Assembly: GCA_963800325.1 (NCBI GenBank)
Contig: CAWDAQ010000005.1
Coordinates: forward strand, 682,001-746,000
Reading direction: 5' to 3'
Source: CAWDAQ01 sp963800325
Lineage (GTDB): Bacteria > Actinomycetota > Actinomycetes > Actinomycetales > Dermatophilaceae
Length of the DNA stretch: 64,000 nt
Numbering within the stretch: position 1 is the first letter of the stretch; every line of letters begins with the position of its first letter. A program made the position numbers and the translations under genes. Shown here piece after piece: positions 43,381-51,904 of the stretch. The notes beneath the pieces were generated by a model. The model did not search any database, was not told where the DNA came from, and was given only the letters and a program-made list of their open reading frames with translations.

Positions 43381-43431
43381 GCGGGCAGCCTCGGGCCGCC
43401 GGTGGCCCTGGCCGGCGCCGCCCCGGGCTGC
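43381..43431. terminator. Possible bidirectional terminator between helicase and parA-like genes
   Basis: The 51-base gap begins GCGGGCAGCC and ends CCCGGGCTGCTCAG, giving an imperfect inverted repeat across convergent genes. No T-run is seen. The pairing is broken by a few mismatches, so this is tentative. Confidence 0.4.
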
Positions 43432-44214
43432 TCAGCCCAGCGCCGCGGCCAGGTTCGCGGCCACCTTGCGGTAGGCGTCCGCGCCCTTGGAGCTGCGTGA
43501 GGTCTCCAGGATCGACCGGCCGGCCGCGGGCGCCTCGGCGAACCGGACGCTGCGCGGGATCGGCGGGTCGAGCACGGGCAGATCGTACCGCTCGCCGACG
43601 TCGGCGAGGACCTCCCGGGCGTGGTTGCTCCGGCCGTCGTACATCGTCGGCAGGATCCCGAGGACGACGAGCTTCTTGTTGAGGATGCGCTGGACGTCGG
43701 CCACGGTGTCGAGCAGCTGGCCGACGCCGCGGTGCCCGAGCATCTCGCACGGCATCGGCACGACGACGCCGCTGCTCGCGGTGAGCGCGTTGAGCGTGAG
43801 GACCCCCAGGCTCGGCGAGCAGTCGAGCAGCACGACGTCGTAGTCCTCGCGCACCTCCTCCAGGGCGCTCGCGAGGACGTACTCGCGTCCCGGGCGGGGC
43901 AGGAGCATCGCCTCCGCGCCGGCCAGCTCGATCGCGCTCGGCACGAGCGCGAGCCCGTCGCCCAGGTCGAGGACGACGTCGGCGAGCTCGCTCTGGCCGA
44001 GGAGGACCTCGTGCACCGAGGGCCGCTCCTGCTCCGGGTCGATACCGAGGCTGAACGTCAGGCAGGCCTGGGGGTCGAGGTCGACGAGCAGGACCCGCAG
44101 GCCCTGCTCGGCGAACGCCGCCCCGAGCGAGGCCACCGACGTCGTCTTCGCCACGCCGCCCTTCTGGTTGGCGACCGAGATCACCCGCGCCGTCCGGCGC
44201 GATCGTGCTGCCAC
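43432..44214 (-). CDS. ParA/Soj-like P-loop ATPase
   Basis: Protein of 260 residues with the deviant Walker A KGGVAKTT (18-25), the strand LLVDLDPQACLTFSLG and VVLLDCSPSLGVLT (Walker B). It is a MinD/ParA-type ATPase, but no parB or parS site is nearby, so it is probably an orphan member (like mycobacterial Rv3213c) rather than the chromosome-segregation ParA. The GTG start at 44214 has GAAGGGG seven bases upstream. Confidence 0.85.
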   Translation of the reverse strand: MAARSRRTARVISVANQKGGVAKTTSVASLGAAFAEQGLRVLLVDLDPQACLTFSLGIDPEQERPSVHEVLLGQSELADVVLDLGDGLALVPSAIELAGAEAMLLPRPGREYVLASALEEVREDYDVVLLDCSPSLGVLTLNALTASSGVVVPMPCEMLGHRGVGQLLDTVADVQRILNKKLVVLGILPTMYDGRSNHAREVLADVGERYDLPVLDPPIPRSVRFAEAPAAGRSILETSRSSKGADAYRKVAANLAAALG

Positions 44215-44356
44215 GGAAGGTCCCCTTCGCCTGCTGTCGTGCCTGGTGTGTCGTCCCGGCTGTGTCGTGCCTGCTGCGGCCCCGCCGTCCGTTCCCAGTG
44301 TCGCAGGCCGGGCCGCGGGGACCGGTGCCCGCCCGCCGTGACCGACGCCACGTGGG

Positions 44357-45208
44357 TCAGGGCCGCAGCACCGGGGTCCGGCTCCCCGCGCGCTCCTCGA
44401 GGGCCGCGAGCACCTCGGGCGAGGTGGTGTTCTCCCCGAGCCGGTTCGGCTTGCCGGCCCCGTGGTAGTCGCTGGCCCCGGTCGTGAGGAGCCCGAGGCG
44501 ACGTGCCAGGTCGCGCGCCGCGGCCCGCTCCCCCGCGTCGTGGTCGCGGTGGTCGACCTCGAGGCCGGCCAGACCCGCCTCGGCGAGCTCGGCCACGTCG
44601 TCCTCGGTGACCGTCCGCCCCCGCCGGTTCGCGAACGGGTGCGCCATGACGGGCACGCCACCGGCGTCGACGACGAGCCGGACCGCGTGGAGGGTGTCGG
44701 GCGCGTAGTGCGGCACGTAGTACGGGCTGTGGCCGTGCAGGTAGGTCGCGAACGCCTCGTCCCGGTCGGCGACGACCCCGGCCGCGACGAGCGCGTCGGC
44801 GATGTGGGGCCGTCCCACGGTGGCGCCGTCCGACACCTGCGCGCGCACCGTCCCGGCGGTCACCGGGACCCCGGCGGCGGCCATCCGCTCGACGATGCGG
44901 TCCAGCCGGGTCCGGCGACTCTCCCGGGTCACGTCGAGCTCGGCCCGCAACCCCGGGTGGTCGGGGTCGACGAGGTAGCCGAGCAGGTGGATGCTGATGC
45001 CGCGGTGCTGGGTCGAGACCTCGATCCCCCGGACGAGGGCGACCCCCTCCCGCGCCGCGGCCCCGGCCGCCTCGTCCCAGCCCGCGGTCGTGTCGTGGTC
45101 GGTGATCGCGAGGGTGGTCACGCCCGCGGCCGCCGCGGCGGCGACGAGGTCGGCGGGAGCGTCGGTCCCGTCGCTCGCGCTCGAGTGGGTGTGCAGGTCG
45201 ATGGCCAC
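44357..45208 (-). CDS. PHP-domain phosphoesterase
   Basis: Protein of 283 residues. PHP metal-site motifs include HTHSSASDGT at the start, TDHDT, then GIEVS and MAHPF and the late GASDYHG. It matches the family of 3',5'-nucleoside bisphosphate phosphatases / 5'-3' RNases (YciV/RNase AM type). TAGCCT ends six bases before the GTG at 45208, so its mRNA is predicted to be leaderless. Confidence 0.87.
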   Translation of the reverse strand: MAIDLHTHSSASDGTDAPADLVAAAAAAGVTTLAITDHDTTAGWDEAAGAAAREGVALVRGIEVSTQHRGISIHLLGYLVDPDHPGLRAELDVTRESRRTRLDRIVERMAAAGVPVTAGTVRAQVSDGATVGRPHIADALVAAGVVADRDEAFATYLHGHSPYYVPHYAPDTLHAVRLVVDAGGVPVMAHPFANRRGRTVTEDDVAELAEAGLAGLEVDHRDHDAGERAAARDLARRLGLLTTGASDYHGAGKPNRLGENTTSPEVLAALEERAGSRTPVLRP

Positions 45209-45289
45209 CGGCCAAGGCTACGGCCTGCCCGGACCCGCCCCCTGCCCCCGCTTCCCGCGCCGCCGCCGTCCTCCGCGCACCGCGAACCG

Positions 45290-45345
45290 GCAGAAACCGT
45301 CGTCACCGGCGGGAGTTGCCGCCGGTGACGACGACGTCGGCCGGT
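45290..45345. repeat. Palindromic repeat family, copy B
   Basis: Perfect 15-bp arms CGTCGTCACCGGCGG (45298-45312) and CCGCCGGTGACGACG (45319-45333) around GAGTTG. An outer CCGGCAGAAAC precedes and a CGGCCGG follows. It lies 119 bases before the AbiEi/DUF559-like gene; copy C is at its end, so the pair frames that gene. Confidence 0.8.
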
Positions 45346-45452
45346 GGAGCGCTCCGACTGGCTCGTCCACACCTCACCACGTGGCGATCACGGCCTCCAC
45401 ACCCCCACGGCGGCGCCTCGCTCGGTGACGCCCCCGCGGTCAGGCTGGCCGC

Positions 45453-46427
45453 GTGGATCACCGCCTGCGCGCCCTCCTCGACGTCCAGGCCGGCGCGTTC
45501 AGCGCCGCCGAGGCCGCCCGGGTCGGGGCGGACGGCTCCTCCCTCCGGCGCCTGGTCGGTGCCGGCGAGCTCGTCCGGGTGCGGCGCGGGGCCTACGTGG
45601 ACGGGGAGAGGTGGCAGGCGGCCTCGCCGGACGGGCGGTACGTCCTGTTCGCCCGCGCCGTGCTGCGCAGCCGCCCGGGGTGCGTCGCGAGCCACCACAC
45701 CGCGGCGCCGCTGCTCGGCCTGCCGCCCTGGGACGTCGACCTCCGGCGCGTGCACGTGCTGGGGCAGGTGCGCGACGTGACGGTCTGCGGAGGGGTCGTG
45801 ATTCACCCGCTGACGTGCGCGGACGTCGTCGTCACCCGTGACGGGCTCGAGACCGTGGACGCGCTCGCCGCGGTGGTGACGACCGCCATCGGGTCGGGGG
45901 TCTCCGCCGGCACCGTCGTCGCCGACGCCGCACTGCACTCCGGCGCGCTCACGCTCGCCGCGCTTCGCGGGGTCGCCCGCGGCCGGCTCGCGCCGGTGGC
46001 GCGCAGGCGTCTGGGGGACGTCCTCCTCGGGTGCGACCCGGCGAGCGAGGCCGTCGGCGAGACCCGGTTGCGGCTGCTCCTGCGGGCCGCCGGGATCGAC
46101 GTCGTGAGCCAGGCCGTCCTCACCGACCGCGACGGGTTCGTCGCCAGGGTCGACCTCCTCGCGGGCGGCTCGGTGGTCGTCGAGTTCGACGGTGCGGTGA
46201 AGTACGCCGTCACGGCGGGCACGCCGGACCCGCAGCTCGTCCTCGTCCGCGAGAAGCGCCGGGAGGACCGCATCCGAGCCCTCGGACGCGAGGTCGTCCG
46301 GGTCGTGTGGGCCGACCTCGACCGGCCGCGGCTCGTTGTCGGCCGGGTCCGCGACGCCCTCGCCCGGTCACGGCCTCCCGGCGGACCGGCGGGAACCGTC
46401 GACACCGGCGACCGGTGCCGCCGGTGA
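45453..46427 (+). CDS. AbiEi-like winged-helix + DUF559-type nuclease-like protein
   Basis: Protein of 324 residues. The N-terminus (1-100) has a winged-helix type IV antitoxin-like domain (LVGAGELVRVRRGAYVDGER). The C-terminus has an endonuclease-like core: GETRLRLLLRAAGID, then VDLLAGGSVVVEFDGAVKY, like DUF559/PD-(D/E)XK folds. No AbiEii toxin gene is adjacent. Repeat copies B and C lie on both sides; the last codons (VDTGDRCRR and stop) come from copy C. Such genes are often multi-copy and variable in actinobacteria. GTG 45453 lacks a ribosome site. Confidence 0.75.
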   Translation: MDHRLRALLDVQAGAFSAAEAARVGADGSSLRRLVGAGELVRVRRGAYVDGERWQAASPDGRYVLFARAVLRSRPGCVASHHTAAPLLGLPPWDVDLRRVHVLGQVRDVTVCGGVVIHPLTCADVVVTRDGLETVDALAAVVTTAIGSGVSAGTVVADAALHSGALTLAALRGVARGRLAPVARRRLGDVLLGCDPASEAVGETRLRLLLRAAGIDVVSQAVLTDRDGFVARVDLLAGGSVVVEFDGAVKYAVTAGTPDPQLVLVREKRREDRIRALGREVVRVVWADLDRPRLVVGRVRDALARSRPPGGPAGTVDTGDRCRR

Positions 46428-46445
46428 CGACGCATTCCGCCGGTA
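46385..46445. repeat. Palindromic repeat family, copy C
   Basis: CGTCGACACCGGCG (46397-46410) pairs with CGCCGGTGACGACG (46419-46432) with one mismatch. Outer arms CCGGCGGGAA and TTCCGCCGG extend the palindrome on both sides. The stop codon of the preceding gene lies inside the right arm, so the repeat provides the end of that protein. Confidence 0.75.
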
Positions 46446-46496
46446 CGGGGGTGACGTCCTCGTCGGCACGCGCGCCAACGGGTCAGGCGGGCAGGG

Positions 46497-46586
46497 GTCG
46501 GGCGGGTCGGGGGTCGGGCGGGTCGGGGGTCGGGCGGGTCGGGGGTCGGGCGCGTCGGGCGGGTCGGGGGTCGGGCGCGTCAGGGG
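46497..46586. repeat. G-rich tandem array, 16-bp unit
   Basis: Three perfect copies of GTCGGGCGGGTCGGGG (46497-46544) are followed by two degenerate copies to 46586. Many G-runs of three or more give strong G-quadruplex potential on the plus strand. It lies between copy C and the end of the maoC-like gene, whose stop is at 46587. Confidence 0.8.
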
Positions 46587-47120
46587 TCAGCGGGACGTCG
46601 GGCCGGACCAGCCGGCGCCCGGACGCGGCACGGGTCGCCCGGGCTGCTCCCCGCCCCGGGCCTCGAGGTAGCCGGCGCGGGGGACGAGGACCTTGCGCCG
46701 GAAGACGCACACGACCGTGCCGGCCTGGGTGTAGCCGATGGTCTCGACGCGGACCACGCCGCGGTCGTCCTTCGAGGAGGACTCCCACTTCTCCAGCACG
46801 GTGGTCTCTCCGTAGAGGGTGTCGCCGTGGAAGGTCGGCGCGACGTGGCGCAGCGACTCGACCTCGAGGTTCGCGATGGCCCGGCCGGACACGTCCGGCA
46901 CGGACATCCCGAGCAGCAGCGAGTACACGTAGTTCCCGACGACGACGTTCCGGCCGAACTGGGTGCTGCCCTCGGCGTAGTGCGCGTCGAGGTGGAGCGG
47001 GTGGTGGTTCATCGTCAGCAGGCAGAACAGGTGGTCGTCGGCCTCGGTGACCGTCTTGCCCGGCCAGTGGCGGTAGGTCGCCCCGACCTCGAACTCCTCG
47101 TAGCACCGCCCGAACTGCAT
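46587..47120 (-). CDS. MaoC-family dehydratase (mesaconyl-CoA hydratase-like)
   Basis: Protein of 177 residues with a hot-dog MaoC fold. It starts MQFGRCYEEFEVGATYRHWP, includes LFCLLTMNHHPLHLDAHYA with the catalytic His region, and YSLLLGMSVPDVSG and HVAPTFHGDTLYGETTVL. It closely follows the pattern I know for MaoC proteins in Streptomyces ccr/meaA operons, which fits hydration of mesaconyl-CoA in the ethylmalonyl-CoA pathway. The neighbours are unrelated; the other predicted pathway genes lie at 51.9-57.1 kb on the same strand. Confidence 0.83.
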   Translation of the reverse strand: MQFGRCYEEFEVGATYRHWPGKTVTEADDHLFCLLTMNHHPLHLDAHYAEGSTQFGRNVVVGNYVYSLLLGMSVPDVSGRAIANLEVESLRHVAPTFHGDTLYGETTVLEKWESSSKDDRGVVRVETIGYTQAGTVVCVFRRKVLVPRAGYLEARGGEQPGRPVPRPGAGWSGPTSR

Positions 47121-47318
47121 GTGCGCTCCTGACTGCTCGTCGTCCCGCCGGGACGAGGTGGGGCCCGACCGCCCGGCGACCGACCCGTCCGGTCGACGGA
47201 CGTGGCCCATCCTGCCCACCCGCCGGGCGCGCGCCCACCCCGACCGGCCGTGCCGTTGCTCACCCCGCCGCTCCCGCGGCCCGCCCGCGCCCCCTCCCCG
47301 CCGTGACACCATGGGCCG

Positions 47319-48809
47319 GTGAGCCAGCAGCAGCAGAAGTCGAGCAACCGGTCCGGCACCACCACCGACGCCTTCCGCGAGTTCGTCCGGGACGGCTGGG
47401 CCCCTCGGCCCGCACCGCGCTCCGCGGCCGCCGAGGTCGCGCCCCACGCCGCCGCCCGGCGCGCCCGTGTCAGCGAGGCCTTCCCCGGGGACCGCCTCGT
47501 CGTCCCCGCCGGCGGGCTGAAGGTCCGCAGCAACGACACCGACTACGTGTTCCGCCCGCACAGCGCGTTCGCCCACCTCACCGGCCTCGGCGCGGACCGC
47601 GAGCCGGACGCGGTGCTCGTGCTCGAGCCGCGTGAGGGGGGCGGCCACGACGCGGTGCTCTACTTCCGCCCCATGGCCGAGCGGGACAGCGACGAGTTCT
47701 TCGCCGATGCCCGCTACGGCGAGTTCTGGGTCGGCCCGCGGCCGACGGTCGCCGACATCGAGGCCGAGCTGGAGCTCACGGCCCGGCACGTCGACCTGTT
47801 CCCCGGCGAGGTGGCCAAGGACGCCGGCGAGGTCACCGTCCGCGTCGTCCGGGACGCCGACCCCGACCTCGCCCGCGACCTCGACGCCGCCCGGGCCGAG
47901 AACGGCGCGGACACAGCCGGGCTCGCCGAGGCCGATGCCGAGCTCGCCCACGCGCTCTCCCACCTGCGCATGGTCAAGGACGACTGGGAGGCCGAGCAGA
48001 TGCGCGAGGCGGTGCGGGCGACCCACCGGGCGTTCGAGGCGGTCATCGCCGAGCTGCCGGCCGCCGTCGAGCGCGGCCGCGGCGAGCGGTGGGTCGAGGG
48101 CGTCTTCGGCCTCCACGCCCGGCACGAGGGCAACGGGGTGGGGTACGACTCGATCTGCGCGGCCGGCGACCACGCGACGACGCTGCACTGGATCAAGAAC
48201 ACCGGGGACGTCGGGCCCGACGACCTGGTCCTGCTCGACGCCGGGGTCGAGCTCGACAGCCTCTACACCGCGGACGTCACCCGGACCCTGCCCGCGAGCG
48301 GCACGTTCACCAAGGCCCAGCGCGAGGTGTACGACGCCGTGCACGCCGCTCAGCAGGCCGGCCTCGCCGCGGTGCGGCCGGGCAACCGGTTCGGCGACGT
48401 GCACGCCGCCGCGATCCGGGTCATCGCCGAGCACCTCGACCGGTGGGGCCTGCTGCCCGAGGGCCTGTCGGTCGAGGACACCCTCGACACCGAGCGCGGC
48501 CAGTACCACCGGCGCTGGATGGTCCACGGCACGAGCCACCACCTGGGCATCGACGTCCACGACTGCGCGCTCGCCCGGCGCGAGGAGTACATGGAGGCCG
48601 AGCTCCGGCCGGGCATGGTGCTCACCGTGGAGCCGGGGCTCTACTTCAAGGCCGACGACCTGCGCGCCCCGGAACGCTTCCGCGGCATCGGCGTGCGCAT
48701 CGAGGACGACGTCCTCGTCACCGAGGACGGCTGCGAGAACCTCACCGCGGCCATGCCCCACTCCGCGGACGAGGTCGAGGAGTGGATCCGGCAGGTCCGC
48801 GTCCGCTGA
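47319..48809 (+). CDS. M24 aminopeptidase P (Xaa-Pro aminopeptidase)
   Basis: Protein of 496 residues. The N-terminal creatinase-like domain precedes a pita-bread catalytic domain. Metal ligands: LLDAGVELDS and YTADVTRTLP (Asp), GTSHHLGIDVHD (His), VEPGLYF and GVRIEDDVLV (Glu). It removes N-terminal residues before proline. A GTG start at 47319 is preceded by a possible -10 CACCAT six bases upstream. The N-terminus is a short hydrophilic tail. Confidence 0.92.
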   Translation: MSQQQQKSSNRSGTTTDAFREFVRDGWAPRPAPRSAAAEVAPHAAARRARVSEAFPGDRLVVPAGGLKVRSNDTDYVFRPHSAFAHLTGLGADREPDAVLVLEPREGGGHDAVLYFRPMAERDSDEFFADARYGEFWVGPRPTVADIEAELELTARHVDLFPGEVAKDAGEVTVRVVRDADPDLARDLDAARAENGADTAGLAEADAELAHALSHLRMVKDDWEAEQMREAVRATHRAFEAVIAELPAAVERGRGERWVEGVFGLHARHEGNGVGYDSICAAGDHATTLHWIKNTGDVGPDDLVLLDAGVELDSLYTADVTRTLPASGTFTKAQREVYDAVHAAQQAGLAAVRPGNRFGDVHAAAIRVIAEHLDRWGLLPEGLSVEDTLDTERGQYHRRWMVHGTSHHLGIDVHDCALARREEYMEAELRPGMVLTVEPGLYFKADDLRAPERFRGIGVRIEDDVLVTEDGCENLTAAMPHSADEVEEWIRQVRVR

Positions 48810-48830
48810 GCGGCCGGCCCCCTCCGGCGG

Positions 48831-49499
48831 TCAGCCGCGCGGGGGCGGCTGCGGCGGCCGGTACTCGCCCGCCCGGTCCCCGGAACCGGGCTGCTGGGGT
48901 GTGGCCTGCTGCGGAGTGGCCTGCTGGTGTGTGGCCTGCTGGCCGTACTCCGCGCGCGCCTGCTCCTGGGCCCGCCGGACCTGCTCCTGGGCGGCCCGCA
49001 TGGGGTCCATCCGGGCGAGCAGCTCCCGGGCCTGGTTGACGTGCTTGTGCTCGGTGAGCACCTCGTACTTCGTGGCCACCACCTGGGTCACCGAGGTGAA
49101 GTCCCGCCGGCCGCCGGTGAGCCGGTAGCCGACGAGCGCCCACACGAGGCCGAACACGGCGCCGAAGGCCACCGTGGTGACGAACCGGACCAGGGCCGCC
49201 CCCTGGGTCTCGAACAGCGCGAAGATGAGTCCGACGAACGAGCCGATCCACATCCCGGACAGCAGGCCCCCGGCGGCGACCCGCCCCCACGTCAGCCGGC
49301 CGGTGACCCGCTCGAGCTGGCGCAGGTCGGTACCGACGATGAGGACGTTCTCGACCGGGAACTCGTGGTCGGAGAGGTAGTCGACGGCCCGCTGGGCGTC
49401 GGCGTACTCGTCGTAGACCCCGAGCGACATCGGGTAGTCCAGCGACATGGCGGCCCGGGCGTGCGCGCCGAGGCCCCGGACGTTCGGCTGCGTGCTCAT
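48831..49499 (-). CDS. General stress protein 17M-like membrane protein
   Basis: Protein of 222 residues. The N-terminus matches the Gsp17M-like domain (VYDEYADAQRAVDYLSDHEF, VENVLIVGTDLRQLERVTGR). A membrane part has two helices (AGGLLSGMWIGSFVGLIFAL, GAVFGLVWALVGY). The C-terminus has QQATHQQATPQQ repeats and a Pro-rich tail. Function unknown; related proteins are stress induced. It ends near aminopeptidase P and follows the CLC gene on the same strand, about 100 bases away. Confidence 0.8.
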   Translation of the reverse strand: MSTQPNVRGLGAHARAAMSLDYPMSLGVYDEYADAQRAVDYLSDHEFPVENVLIVGTDLRQLERVTGRLTWGRVAAGGLLSGMWIGSFVGLIFALFETQGAALVRFVTTVAFGAVFGLVWALVGYRLTGGRRDFTSVTQVVATKYEVLTEHKHVNQARELLARMDPMRAAQEQVRRAQEQARAEYGQQATHQQATPQQATPQQPGSGDRAGEYRPPQPPPRG

Positions 49500-49603
49500 G
49501 GCTTCAGTATCGCAAAGACGCCTGAACGTCGGCTGGACGCGAGCCCCCCGGATCCCGGACGTCGCGGGCCCCGGGAGCAGGGCGCCCCGCCGGTCGGACC
49601 CGG

Positions 49604-51439
49604 TCAGTGCCAGCGGGTCCAGTGCGGCCGGACGAAGCGCATCCGCAGGATCCGCTCGCGCTCGCGGGCCTCGAGCTGGTCCCGTCGGCGGCCCCAGAGC
49701 AGCAGGGTGAGCGAGACCATCCCGACGACGTAGCGGTTGTCGTCCCGGTCCACGACCGGGATCCGGTTGATCTCGTGGGTCGCCATGAGCTCGGCGACGT
49801 ACCGCAGCGGCTGGTCGCCGTGGGTCATGATCGGGTTCGGGGTCATGACGGACGCGAGGCCGGCGTCGGGGTCCTCGGTGCGGGCCTCGAGCAGCGCGCC
49901 GCGGGTGACGACCCCCGACAGCCGCCCGTCGGCGTCGACGACCGGGTAGAGCCGCTGCCGCCACGCCGAGGAGTCCCCGTCCAGGGGCTGGATGCCCTCG
50001 AGCGCCTCCGCGACGCTCGCGTCCTGGTCGATCTGGGTGACGTCGGTGTCCATGACCTCGCTGACGAAGACGACCTCGAGCGGGTCGACGTCGTACTCGC
50101 GGGAGAGGTGGTAGCCGCGCCGGGCGATCTTCTCGGTGAGGATGGACCGCTTGAGCACGAGCACCGAGAACGCGAACGCCGACGAGGCGGCGATGACGAG
50201 CGGGAGGAGGATGTCCATCCGGCCGACGAGCTCCATCGCGAAGACGATCCCGGTCACCGGGCAGCGCATGACCCCGCCGAGGACCCCGGCGAGCGCGACG
50301 ACGGCCCAGAAGCCGGGCCCGACGTGCGGGAACACCGAGGACTCGACGGCGCCGAGCGCGCCGCCGATGAGGAACATCGGGGCCATGACGCCGCCGGAGG
50401 TGCCCGAGCCGAGGGAGAGCGACCAGATGAGCGTCTTGACCAGCAGCACCCCGGCGGCCAGTCCCAGGCCGATCGACCCGGTGAGCTCGGCGTCGATGAC
50501 GTCGTACCCCACCCCGAGCGCCTGCGGGACGACGAGACCGCCGACCCCGATGATGAGCCCGCCGAGAGCAGGCCACCACATCCAGTGGATCGGGAGCCGG
50601 TGGAAGGCGTCCTCGGAGGTGTAGACCAGACCGGTCGCGACGATGGCGAGCACGGCGGACACCCCGCCGGAGACGAGGCAGAACACGTACGCCGACCCGC
50701 TGACGTGCATCGCGGCCGTCGAGGCGAACAGCGGGGCGGAGCCGAGCAGCGGGATCCGCGCGATCGCCGCGACACTCACGGCGCTGGCGACGGGGAAGAA
50801 GCTCCGCGGCCGCCACTCGAACAGGAGCAGCTCGACGGCGAGGACGATCGAGGCCAGCGGCGCGTTGAAGGTCGCGGCCATCCCGGCCGCGGAGCCGGCG
50901 ACGAGGAGGGTCTTGCGCTCGTCGGCGGTGAGGCGGAGGAACTGCGCGAACAGCGAGCCGAAGGCCCCGCCGGTCATGATGATCGGCCCCTCGGCGCCGA
51001 ACGGGCCGCCGGTGCCGATCGAGACGGCCGCCGAGATCGGCTTGAGCAGCGCGACCCTCGGCTTGACCTTGCTGCCGCCCATGAGGACCGCCTCGATGGT
51101 CTCGGGCATCCCGTGGCCGCGGATGCGCTCCGAGCCGTAACGGGCCATGAGCCCGACGACGAGGCCACCGAGGACGGGGGCGAACAGGATGACGAGGGGG
51201 TGGTGGTCCTGCGCGCCGGGGGCGACGATGGTGGTCTCGACGCGCTGGTAGAACACGAGGTTCGTGATCAGCCCGATGAGGCGCAGCAGCACCCACGAGA
51301 CCCCGGCGCTGACCAGGCCGATGGGGACCGCGAGGAGTGCGAGGAGCAGGACGCGGGGGGTTGCGGTGAAGTCACCGAGGTGACCGACGTCGCGGACGTT
51401 GCGTTTTGGAGCGGACGAGGATGACGACGCGACGCTCAC
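49604..51439 (-). CDS. CLC-family chloride channel/transporter with CBS pair
   Basis: Protein of 611 residues. The CLC core has about 10 membrane segments. GTGGPFGAEGPIIMTGG contains the gating Glu, and GSGTSGGVMAPMFLIGG is another family signature. Two C-terminal CBS motifs follow (VSEVMDTDVTQIDQDASVAE, SVMTPNPIMTHGDQPL). CBS pairs bind adenine nucleotides and may gate the transporter. GTG at 51439 is the likely start, after a Ser-rich N-terminus. It is divergent from a MarR gene, which may regulate it. Confidence 0.92.
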   Translation of the reverse strand: MSVASSSSSAPKRNVRDVGHLGDFTATPRVLLLALLAVPIGLVSAGVSWVLLRLIGLITNLVFYQRVETTIVAPGAQDHHPLVILFAPVLGGLVVGLMARYGSERIRGHGMPETIEAVLMGGSKVKPRVALLKPISAAVSIGTGGPFGAEGPIIMTGGAFGSLFAQFLRLTADERKTLLVAGSAAGMAATFNAPLASIVLAVELLLFEWRPRSFFPVASAVSVAAIARIPLLGSAPLFASTAAMHVSGSAYVFCLVSGGVSAVLAIVATGLVYTSEDAFHRLPIHWMWWPALGGLIIGVGGLVVPQALGVGYDVIDAELTGSIGLGLAAGVLLVKTLIWSLSLGSGTSGGVMAPMFLIGGALGAVESSVFPHVGPGFWAVVALAGVLGGVMRCPVTGIVFAMELVGRMDILLPLVIAASSAFAFSVLVLKRSILTEKIARRGYHLSREYDVDPLEVVFVSEVMDTDVTQIDQDASVAEALEGIQPLDGDSSAWRQRLYPVVDADGRLSGVVTRGALLEARTEDPDAGLASVMTPNPIMTHGDQPLRYVAELMATHEINRIPVVDRDDNRYVVGMVSLTLLLWGRRRDQLEARERERILRMRFVRPHWTRWH

Positions 51440-51508
51440 GGGCAGGGAGCACCTCCGGAGGGGACGAAGTGGAATGATCGTATTGCGACACATATTACGC
51501 TGTAGCGG
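51440..51508. promoter_or_regulatory. AT-rich divergent region between CLC and MarR genes
   Basis: A 69-base gap with an unusual AT-rich stretch (GATCGTATTGCGACACATAT around 51476-51495). TACGCT (51496-51501) ends seven bases before the marR ATG at 51509. In this GC-rich genome an AT-rich divergent spacer is a good candidate for MarR binding. Confidence 0.5.
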
Positions 51509-51892
51509 ATGATCACCGACGAGCAGTACCGCCGACTCCTCGCCGTGCGCACCCAGCTCCGCCGGTTCGACCAGTGGAGCCGCGAGGCCGCGGCGGAACA
51601 CGGGCTCACCCACGCCCAGCACCAGCTGCTCGTCGCGATCCGGGGCCACGGTGACCCGGCGGGGCCGACGATCGGCGACGTCGCCGGCTACCTCCTCGTG
51701 AAGTCCCACACGGCCAGCGAGCTGGCCGACCGGACCGCCGAGCTCGGGCTGGTCCGGCGCGGGGGCGACCGCTCGGACGCCCGGATCGTCCGGCTGCAGC
51801 TGACCGACGAGGGCCGCCGGGTGGTCGGCGCGCTCTCGGCGGTCCACCTCGAGGAGTTCCGCCGCCTGGCCCCGCTCCTCGACGAGCTCTGA
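51509..51892 (+). CDS. MarR-family transcriptional regulator
   Basis: Protein of 127 residues, short for the family but with the winged helix intact: GLTHAQHQLLVAIRGHGD, SHTASELADRTAELGLVRRG and the wing SDARIVRLQLTDEGRRVV. It starts without a ribosome-binding site, just after a -10 box. It is placed to repress or activate the divergent CLC gene, as inference. It ends 12 bases before the convergent acyl-CoA dehydrogenase. Confidence 0.85.
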   Translation: MITDEQYRRLLAVRTQLRRFDQWSREAAAEHGLTHAQHQLLVAIRGHGDPAGPTIGDVAGYLLVKSHTASELADRTAELGLVRRGGDRSDARIVRLQLTDEGRRVVGALSAVHLEEFRRLAPLLDEL

Positions 51893-51904
51893 GCCGCGCC
51901 GACG

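Noticed and set aside
45453..46427. Type IV toxin-antitoxin system
   Set aside because: Only the AbiEi-like part is present, with no AbiEii nucleotidyltransferase gene nearby, so a TA system is not supported.
46497..46586. CRISPR array
   Set aside because: Units are contiguous and G-rich without spacers, and no cas gene is present.
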